Shown here piece by piece: positions 50,951-61,143 of a stretch of 64,000 nucleotides of DNA. How positions within the stretch are numbered: position 1 is the stretch's first letter; the number at the start of each line of letters is the position of its first letter. This stretch comes from Lanius collurio (lineage: Eukaryota > Chordata > Aves > Passeriformes > Laniidae), in the NCBI GenBank assembly GCA_020086605.1, contig JACBWW010000008.1, positions 25,495,441-25,559,440 on the forward strand. The letters are read 5' to 3'. The translations under genes and the position numbers were made by a program. The notes under the pieces were generated by a model. The model was given only the letters and a program-made list of their open reading frames with translations. It searched no databases and was not told the origin of the DNA.

Positions 50951-53307
50951 AAACTGAGGAGGGGGCAGGAGGGGAGATATAAACCCTCCCATTTTTTAAA
51001 GAAAAAATGTACTCAAATTGACTATGCACTCTATTTTCTTTTGCAGTAATCTTTACTTAAGATGGCACAGAAGTACCTGATTTGCTCTACAATAAAATAA
51101 ATCCAAAGACAATTCAACCATTGAGACAACAACTTTTATTAGACCTAGGGAAAAAATATTTCCCAAAATCTAAGGCCCTCTGTTCAAAAAGTCAAAGTAT
51201 AAACAATCCATTGAGCAACAGTATATTAGCAACATTAGTATTTTTAATAATTGCACAATACTCTGTTTTTGAAATCCTACTCTAGTAGTAATTTTCTCCA
51301 TTTTCATTTTAAGAGCAAGCAGTGAAGAGTTTTAGATTACAAAGGCCTCAGTGAAAGTAACATTTCTAATCTTGACAGTGACAGTAACAAAGCAGAAACT
51401 TCTCCTGAATTTAACATTAACCTATATCTTCAGACCAAGTAAGTTACAATTAACCACATAACCATATACCAAGAGTATATACAGCTATAAAAGGTCACCA
51501 CAAGCTAAAAAGGCACCAGTAATTCAGAAATTGTACCAAATTACACAAAGAATTAAGTCTACACTAAACTTTGTTTTCCAAAGCTATTCTGTATTGTAGT
51601 TTTTACTTTTGGCTTTTAATTCTATTCATGCATTACTTTGATGGAATCCAGAAAGTAAGTTACTTGCTTGAAGACAGCTAGCATGTACAGTAAATAGTCA
51701 TATTAAAAAAAAATTCCCTTTTACTGTAAATAAGAATAACAAATAAAAAATCAAACCAAATACAAACCACTAGAGGCTTTTTAAAAGCTTCTTCCAAAAA
51801 GAAATGAGTATCTCAACATTTCCTGTTGGAAGGAGCTTCTTAAACTAAATTCAAAATATCTATAATGACAGAGACATCTTTTTCTACATGATTAGTGGAT
51901 ACAATGAAGTCTATTCTACTCTTCTCAATTGACGTATTCATGGAACTGTAGAAGACTCAGCTTTCAGCTTTAAGTGATAGTACTCAATATGAGCCACAGG
52001 TTTCCCAGTCTTGCTTTGACAAATATGAAGAACTTTGGTTAAACAAGCTTTCTGCAACCAGATGAAGAAGTTGAAAGAGGAACATATCCAAGTATCTGAC
52101 TCTTCTATTTCTCCAATCAGAGTGTAGCTGTAGTTTAGATTTCTCCTTTTGCAGCAACCCTCCTCTTGGATCATCAAATACAATGCCTTTCAAATGCTGA
52201 ATTAACCATTATTAACACTCAGCATACAGATTCACAAACAAAATGTTTGCTTCCCAAGCCCTGAAGGAACAAAATATTTTGGCAAATTGCTCAATTCTTC
52301 CTAAGTAACTTTTGCATCTAATCTGACCCACCTGAAACTTCTTTTATGGGTTTCAAAGTAATTGCCATAGCCTTTGCAAGTGTGACAGAAAATACATGGC
52401 TGACACAATAACTATCTGATTTCCTTCAATTTAATGCAGTCTTCCAGCATGACTTTGCAAGCCAGTACCATCTCCCAAGGGCATTATTGCTAACTGGCAC
52501 ATAAAACTTGACAGTATATTACCCAAAGCTTGAATGGATGATGCTGAAAATTGCATTCCAAGTCAACACAAAAAATCCCCCAAACAAATAAACCAGCCAA
52601 CTCTCCCACCCATCCTTAAGGTTTTGGTTCTTACAAATGCCTTTACTAGAGCTCAGCTCCTCTTGGAAAAATGGAAGTCCTTCAGAATCACTCTTCAGCA
52701 GAAATTTTACAACTAGATGTAAAAAGGACTGGAAATGCCTCTCAAGCTGATTCTAAATTCTCAGCTCAGAAGGCAATTTTGGTATCTAGCCTTTGTAAAC
52801 CTCTAATAAAAATGCTGTTTCAATGTCCAGGACATTATGTGAGACAAGCGATCTTGGAAAGATGTAAGCAGTCAGTCACCCCCACTAAATTTCCATTAAG
52901 TTTTTCTACCTCTTTTGAAGTAAATTTAGTTAGAAAGATCTCATTGCTTATTAACACATAATGGAAAAAAGTGTTTCTAATATTAAAAGAAAGTTGAGTA
53001 ACATATACCATGAAGGGTGAATATAATCTATGATACACACAAATAAATTCTACCTGGAATATAACTTGAGGTAATAATTTGAGGAAACTGGAAAGATTCA
53101 CACTACAGGTCCCTAAAGTAGTAATTCTCTCTGTAATAATTTAGAGCGTAGTTCTTTTTGGAAAGGGTTTAGGAGACCTAGACTACATTTTTTTTCCCAA
53201 ATCATGAATGACAATGCCTACTTACTCAGTAACTACAAATCTTAGAGAGTACAGCCAGACACTTATGAAGCAGTTTTTATCAACTGTTAAACTCCAATGA
53301 AATATAA

Positions 53308-53660
53308 TTTGAGAGGGGGGCCCATGCAAACCTCACAAGGTTCAATAAGGCCAAGTGCAAGGTCCTCACATGTGCAGGGCATACAGGCATCCCCAGAAGA
53401 CACACCAGGCTGGGCAGGGAATAGATTCAGGGCAGCCCCAAGGAGAAGGAGTTGGGGTGCTGGTGGATGAAAAGCTGGACATGAGCTGTCAATGTGCACT
53501 CTGAGCCCAGAAGGCCAAACATGTCCTGGGCTGCATCCAGAGCTCCATGGGCTGCAGGGCAAGGAGGGGATTCTGCCCCTCTGCTCCACTCTGGCAAGAT
53601 CCACCACTGCATCCAGCTCTGGGGTCCCCAGTATATGATGGACATGGACCTGCCAGAGTA
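53308..53660 (+). mobile_element. CR1 LINE internal fragment (reverse transcriptase C-terminal part)
   Basis: TTGAGAGG, GCCCATGCAAACCTCACAAG, AAGGCCAAGTGCAAGGTCCT, GGATTCTGCCCCTCTGCTCC and ATCCAGCTCTGGGGTCCCCA follow the CR1 ORF2 3' part in order, ending at GACATGGACCTGCCAGAGTA. It is truncated at both ends, with small indels and stops. It continues, in element coordinates, from about where the 46201-46343 fragment stops. Confidence 0.9.
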
Positions 53661-53662
53661 AG

Positions 53663-53718
53663 TTTCATTATATTATATTAACACCTAGTAAAATTTCATT
53701 ATATTAACACCTAGTAAA
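53663..53718. repeat. Tandem duplication (about 25-30 bp) adjoining CR1 fragment
   Basis: TTTCATTATATTAACACCTA plus GTAAA at 53694-53718 repeats the sequence at 53663-53692. The first copy has an extra five bases (TATTA) inside its AT part. Confidence 0.88.
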
Positions 53719-56700
53719 GAATAATGACACAACCAAGTATCATAATGCTATTCACTCTATTTACTATGTCATGGGATAGGGGAATTCACAATGTATTTTC
53801 TCCTCAGTTAAGGATCTCTAACCTTGTTAGGTAAAGAAGGGAAGATATATCACCATGTCCATCACCATTGTTTACAAGACTGCAGCTCAAGGTGTAGATT
53901 AAACTCACATAGTCTCCAACTTTTGTATAATACAAATTTCTTTATCATAATCAACCCATCCTTTGGCTCCAAGCATATGGACTGAAATCATGGCAAAAGC
54001 ACGGGCCTCCAAACTGGGCTAGAAAGAACATGGTTCCTTTTTTTTAACTATTGATTCATTTGCTATATGATTTTTGGTCTAGGCAAATTCACCTGTTGAT
54101 GCCTCAATTTTTCTTCAAATTTGTACAGAAATGGGATGGCACATCTGCTAAGACACAGGAACAGAACACAGAACTACTCAGCTTCCTTCATTCCTTCCTC
54201 ATTCTTTTCTAAAATTTATCAAACATGGTCATTCACAAAAGCATTCACGAACAAAAGTCCCCTCTGAGTATACATGAAGACAGAGCAAAACTATTTTAGA
54301 GTAGAAATGAAACAGTCAATTACTCTGAAACAAAGAAATGCACTTCAGCAACAGAAATAGTTTTGGTAAAGAGACTAAGTAATACAATATGCATTTAGAA
54401 AGCAAGCTTTCCAAAACACGGTCTTAACTATGGGAATTTTTTTGTGAATCATATAGCATATTCAATGCCATTCTCTTATCTCAAAAAAATAGCTCCTATA
54501 GCACCATTGACTACAAATCAACACCATTTCTTTGAAATGTACTTATTTCAAAGAAAAGGAACATGTGGAGCAAGTGCATTTTTTTTTAAGCGTCCACCTT
54601 CAAATGCAGCATCAAATCAGGTTCTTCCTTTCAAACACACCTCCTCTTTGGTCCTGCATTATACTTGCAAAATCCTTCAATGGAAACAGCTCAACACTAT
54701 AAATGTTTGTTTCATTTCCACCTTAAGATACTCAGAAATCCTAATCCTATTAGCACCAGTGGATTTACGTATGAATAGTAAGCTCCAGCTGAGCGAAGTG
54801 AGTGGGACAAATTAATCTCACCTTCTAGTAGTACCAATGACTCTACATTCCCAACCGAATATACAAAAACAAAACCCACAAAACCCCCGAAATTTTAGCT
54901 ATCAATGTAAACATTCAGTATACATTTAGAAGGCTGCCTGACTAAGTTAGATACTAAGTTCGCTTTCAAAGAGAGCTACAGTGTAAAACTACCAGTAATT
55001 CCATTACTCAGAATATGGCTAAATATACTAGTCCAGTATATATAATATTCAGGTTCTTGTAACTTTCGTTATTTACAGATTTTATATTTTCACATCAGAA
55101 ATTATTAAACAATTTTTGCACAGTGTTTTATTACAAAGTAAGAATTTCCCTTGATCATGAAGTCCAGACCATTCTAATTTACATCACATAATGTACTTCA
55201 AGCATTTAGCAATTTCATAAATATTTTGCCTTCATCATTCTTACTGGAAGGCAATTCCAGTATCTCATTCTTTTGCACTGTAGAGTTTTATATAAATTTC
55301 CAGACTGGAATTATTCACAGTCAGTTTATGTTCTCTTTTTCTTGCATCTTCTTGGCTGGTAGCTCCTCTCCTTTCCCAGATGTAACTCCTTCCAGAAAAT
55401 TTAGAGCCCATCTGTGTCTTCCCCTCTGCAAGCCCCTAAAGACAGGGCTGTAGAACACAAGCAGTAGATACTCTTGACAAATTTAACAGCAGGAGAATCA
55501 CTTAATTAAAAAACAACAAAAATATCTAAAAAACCCCAAAACATAGTCCCAAGCTCAGAAACTGAACAAGTGAGAAAAAAGGCTTGGGAATTGATGCATG
55601 AATAGGTCAAATATTAAGAGTACCACTTATAAACACTCCAAGCTAGTCGGATACAAGCCAGCTGTAGCCCAGAAGTCATGTAAACAAATTAGTTCTAATT
55701 AGTTTAAATTAGTTTAGCTGCACTGTAGCTTACGCTGAGAGTTCTCTGCTCCAAAAAATGTTTTCACATAAACTAAATTTTCCCAACCTTCTTACTATCC
55801 TCTACACTTGATACTATATGATTATTTTCCTGAAAGAATCTCAAAAGAATCACACACCAATACACTGTCAATGCACATACTCTGATACTTGAATATTTCT
55901 ACAAAGACATACCTTTTCTGATAGATTAAAAAAAACTGCATATGCTCTTTAATAGTCTCATTTTACTGATGACTAAGTATTTTCTAATAACATTAATACA
56001 CATAGCTCTTATGCTTCCTCTGACGTACAACGCTGAAAAGCTGTCTGTTTACAGCTTAAATTCAAGTAATGATTCTTTAAATCTACCAACATTTCGCACT
56101 TGAATTTATCCTACCTTTATTTCTGCAGTTCTCAAGGTCATCAAATGTTTCCTGACAAATATTCCCAACCTTCCATATGCCGAGAATAGACAGCAACTCT
56201 ATATCCGCAAGTGATAACTTCTTTTTTTATTTGTGGCTTTTTAACAAGTCACTATTTTATAAAGCTTGTGGATTCATATTCCTGAACTCTTATTTCCCAA
56301 TAACTATCTTTTAATGTCTAACATTGCTTTACATTTCAGTGCATTCTTTCTTGCATTAACCCACAAAATGAAATTCTCAACTAGCATACAACTTTTCAGT
56401 AGCTAAAATAAAGTATGTTCTTTAGAAAATATTAAATTACATTCTTTAAATATCACTACTATGAAAGAACATTGAGTTGAAGACATAACAATAGTCTTCA
56501 TCTATTAAAAAGATACATGCATAGGAACTAGAAATAAAAAATAAAAACATTAGGAAGAAACTGAGCTTCTAATTGTGATTGCTTTGAGTAGCACCCAGCA
56601 GGAAACATCTCTAGGTAAATTCCTTTCGTACAATGATTCCCACTCTTTCTTTCATAATTTAAAAATAGAATTTCAAAACTGGATATGTAATGACAGTAAA

Positions 56701-57841
56701 TCAGGTCTGGAAATTTAAAATTACATTTTAAAAGCTATCTTTTAGATAAAAATCTTAATCTAACTGAAATATCTAATTCCATCAAATCCATAAGAGGTAC
56801 CATATAACTCATCCTAGACAGGTGATTAATCTCCAAATGTTGTGCTTAAATGAAACTTTGTATTCACACTTGGATTATCTTGAATACATCATCCAAGTAA
56901 GACTGAACTGGACCAGTATTTCAACAAAGCTTTCTCTCAATAACTCCTGTTGCTACCAAGTACTGACAATTATTCTAAACAGAAGCTGGCACAAAACCAG
57001 CCTATTTACTGTTAGAGGGACATCTGGACCAATCCTTTGCTCAAAGGAAGAGCAATCTCAAAGTTATGTCAGGTTATTAAGGGCCACCCCAGTCAAAATC
57101 TGAATTCTTTCAAGAATGGAGATTCACTGCAAATTTTTCCAGTTAAACCCAGTCAGCATTTCTCTTCTTGCAAGAGCAGCTGTTGCTTTTGTTTTGCACC
57201 TCAGAGGAGTCTATCTTGCCTTCTACATAAATGGTCATTATTAGCCAGCATTTCAACTCCTCTCTTAGCTTTCTCTTCACCACGGCAACCAAACCTCAGA
57301 TTCTCCCAAATTCCACACTTCAGCCCCCTAACTATCTCAGTAGCCCTCTGTCACACTTGCTATGCTTTATCATGTTTTTTTTTTCTTAGCTGATCTGTGC
57401 CATTTACATTCTGTTTTCAGACTGATTTTGTCTTCATGCCCCACAGCATAATTCATAGTTACAACTGTCATCATGGCATTCTGAGTCCACCTTTTTGTCT
57501 TCTATCTTCAACCAGCTTCCATATCTACCCCACAATGTTACAGCTGCAAGATTTTGCAGTTTCTCCCATATCACTTAGATGCTTTGTTTCACACCACATT
57601 TCATTCCACCTCCTCCACACTGTCAATAAGGCCAGCCTCCTCCATCATTTGCTCCTTTCATACCAACAATCAAATGCTTTGAATACTTTGTTCTGTCTTC
57701 TGTATACAAAGTATATTTCCTAGATAAATCACAAGTCCTTTGTGTTCTCCACCCCGGTATCTTTTTGAACAACATTCTCCCTAAAAAGCACAGAAGACTT
57801 GCTGATTATCCTGAAAAAGGTACAACTTGTATACAATAAGG

Positions 57842-57869
57842 TGCTGGTTTCAGCTGGGGTAGAGTTAAA
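57842..57869 (+). mobile_element. Short avian LTR-like match
   Basis: GCTGGTTTCAGCTGGGGTAG plus AGTTAA matches the well-known start region of a widespread avian endogenous retroviral LTR. The similarity stops after about 28 bases, so it may be a remnant or a chance match. Confidence 0.35.
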
Positions 57870-60800
57870 CACAACAACTATTTACATACACTTGAGCATG
57901 TAACTGTATTTCCCTACTTTCTTTACCCACAAATTACCCCATCTTTCCTGAGAGTGAGAAGTTATTGCAACTTTTGGTTTAGAAGGCAGCCATATAGCTG
58001 AGGTAATGAGGTACCTACACCACTTTTGAAAAACTACTGATTTCATGTATGGACTTGATTGTTTTCCTCACGAATTGCTGAATGAGTTTATATTGCCAAT
58101 ATTCCAGCTTAGGTCTCTTCTTCAGGCTGCTATGCACCAGCTGAGCTATGGTCGTTGCTGACTTCCTGCAGCTTTGCAACAGAAATATAGCAAAAGTGCA
58201 AACAAGCCTCTGTCAATATACAAAAAATATTATGCTATCATACTTTGACAGTGGAAGTTTAGGCCTAGAAAACATGTGTTTTATACATCAGGAAGATTTC
58301 AGTTTCATTTACTTTTGCATTATATACATATATATATTATATACATGGAAATTGTGTAAAAAATTTGTATTGTAGGTTTAAATTAAAAACATGGAAGCAG
58401 GAATCTGAATCGCTTCAGAATTATTCATATATTTAAAATTTAGTTCACAATCTAAAAGAATTTAAACAGTTTACTGTCTTGTTTACATAAACAGAAAAAA
58501 TGAAGCAAGAAATAACATGATCAGTTGACAAAAGTTAGTCCCTTGGCCTTCTATAAATCAACACCTCAAGAAACAGGAAGAGTAAATAGAAATTAATATA
58601 CAAACCAATAAATGCAGGACAACCTGAGAATGGGAGGTGCTGAGTGAGAGTAGTAGCACTAAAGGTGCTGACATAAAGCAGAGGATAAAGTTCCATGTAA
58701 CAGCTGAATTGACTCCCACCAAAAGCTACTGTTCTCACAGCACTGTCTCTGATTCATTATTCATTTCAATGAGAAAAGACAATATAGCACACAAACAGGC
58801 GGGTAAGAATGAGATGACCTAACCTTCACCTGAAAGGGGGTACTCAAGAAAAAAATCTGTACTTTACTTTTCTAATTCAGTTAAGAGCTGAATTGAGAAA
58901 CAGTAAAAATGCAATAACCCTTTCTTTTCTCCCTTTGCCTCTTTCTGTGTATTTCCAACCTCTAAAGAAAAAACAAATGTACATTTTTTTCCTACTACTG
59001 TTGTAACCAGCAACTCTTAAAAATGTTGTTTTTCAAAAATATTTTCTCAAAATCAACTATTTTACTTCTTACTGCTTTCCATTTCTCTCAGTTTTATTCA
59101 CCAGCCAGGTTTCCTTCTACGCTGTCCCCGCAGCTTCATGCAAAAATCAAGAGAAATATTTACTACATAAACACCAAGAAAAATTAGGATTAATCCTGCT
59201 CCTTTTGCTCCCTCATGACAGGACACCAGCAATAAAGTATATCAATGTCAGTCAGTGGAAGCACTGGTGAGAAAAAGACAATGTTTGACAGCACAGATAC
59301 ACTGAATTCTTCTGTCCTATCTGTCACTATTTCCAAATTCTTGTATATTACAGAGTAATAATTTAAATCTGAGATGTATACCTAAACCCAAATATATAGG
59401 GGCAAAAAACTACAAAGGAAAACAAAAACAAACAACTTCCACAAATAAAGAAATGAAACCCACACAAAGAAAGAAATGTCATGGGAACTTTATCACTAGT
59501 AGAGAAAATTACTCTGATGAAAGGCCTCTCACCTCCAACTACTCCAGAGACCACGCAGTGATCCAAAGCCGGTAATTTCTGTTTCACCTGTTTCTACCAT
59601 CTTATGGGTACTTAGTTGGTCTACAGGGGAAAACTGGTCACTTAAAATACTCACACCCCAATATTCAGCAACTGTCAAACACCCTGATTGTCCCCACATA
59701 CCTGACAATATATATGTATTTATATACATATAATAACACCATATACTATATCCAAATTAAAATGAAGATATATAATCACTAAAATACACCTAAGTCACTG
59801 AAGAATTTCTACCACATTGTTCAGCAGAATCCATGAAACTTTACTGTACACTGGTTGCAGTACAGCAGCATAATAACCCTGGCAAGCTCTGGCCATTTTC
59901 ACTGGTACTACTTTAGACAAAAACACCTAAGACTTAACCAAGTTACTACTACAGCAGACTGGAACACCCGCAAAATTATCAAGATTTCTATTTTTATACT
60001 GTAGAAGAATTACCCATGCTGCTCTCCGGAGAATCAAACTCAAACTCCACCTGATGTTTCACTTGCCAAGTATGCCCTAACAGTTCATTTGAAGGTGGTT
60101 TTTGTCTACTGAATAAACTGACTGAAAAAACTCACGATTGAGGTCTGCAACTTCTATGTATATATGTAGATATTTAACCCAACATTGTGTAGATGAATAT
60201 ATGGCATAGTTTTAATTTAATCCTCACTCTTCACTGAAAATGGCTCATTTTATACAGGTTCTTTTTTCTAATATTAAGGGTAAGCTCTTCTGTAACTTGA
60301 ATTCTATTTTGTGGACAGCTTGAACTCCAAACCTCAAATTAAGAATACAGACCTTCTAAAGCTTTAACATCATCTGTGTAAAACCTCAGAATATTTTGGC
60401 ACCAACTCCAACACTGTCAAGTAATCCTCTTCAAAAAGCTTAATGACCCAAGATGATTCATGACTCACAAACAACAGCACTAGTAAATACTAGAAATTAA
60501 GTAGTACTTCAGTGAAGGGGCAAGTAAAGCCTGGGATTCAGCAGCAATATTTCTCGGGAATATTTATGGATCCTGCAGATGTGTTCACTGGCCTGTAAAG
60601 GAGCAGAAAGTTATCTTGCATTTTAAAGGGTGGTAGGCAGAGATGCCTGATCAATACAAGATGTGGTGAACAGGGAGAAGCATTTGGCCACTAAACTGCA
60701 TGTAGGTATTTCCAGCTCTTAACATAAGACTTTTTTAAACATATAACCTCACACAGGAATCCAGTAAAACCTATTTAGCACACAGAAAATCCAAAGTTAA

Positions 60801-61067
60801 ATGCAAAATATATGGTTAAGGCAAGGCCTAACCAACAGAATATAATAACACATTCTTCCAAATATCAGTTTACATGTCAAAACAGTGTATAACTATTCTA
60901 GTGGTTAACTTCAAAAACATTTTCTTACTGTCAACATTTCTGCTACAATGCAAGCAGGATCTCTCAAGCAGTAGTTAGAAAAGGCATTTCTTAACAATTT
61001 AATGAACAATTAATTAATCATTCACACAATTTCAAGCATCAATAGGCACAAGCTGTGTAAGCTGTGG

Positions 61068-61143
61068 AATGGTTGAACTCAATGATCTACAGTTGGTCTT
61101 CATCTAAGATGTCTTTTCCAACCAAAACAATTCTGTGATTCTA
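61068..61143 (+). mobile_element. CR1 LINE 3' tail
   Basis: AATGGTTGAACTCAATGATC, then AAGATGTCTTTTCCAACCAA and ACAATTCTGTGATTCTAA match the CR1 terminal region (GGTTGGACTAGATGATCT..GTCTTTTCCAACC..ATTCTGTGATTCT). The middle contains about 20 unmatched bases, an insertion or subfamily difference. Confidence 0.75.

Noticed and set aside
54444..54815. 123-codon plus-strand open frame in intron 1
   Set aside because: No domain, no splice or promoter context, and a composition like neighbouring intron; expected by chance in 64 kb.
57037..57723. Two consecutive plus-strand open frames of 118 and 108 codons
   Set aside because: Pyrimidine-rich intronic DNA lowers stop density on this strand; the peptides are Ser/Phe/His/Leu-rich without motifs and are in different frames.
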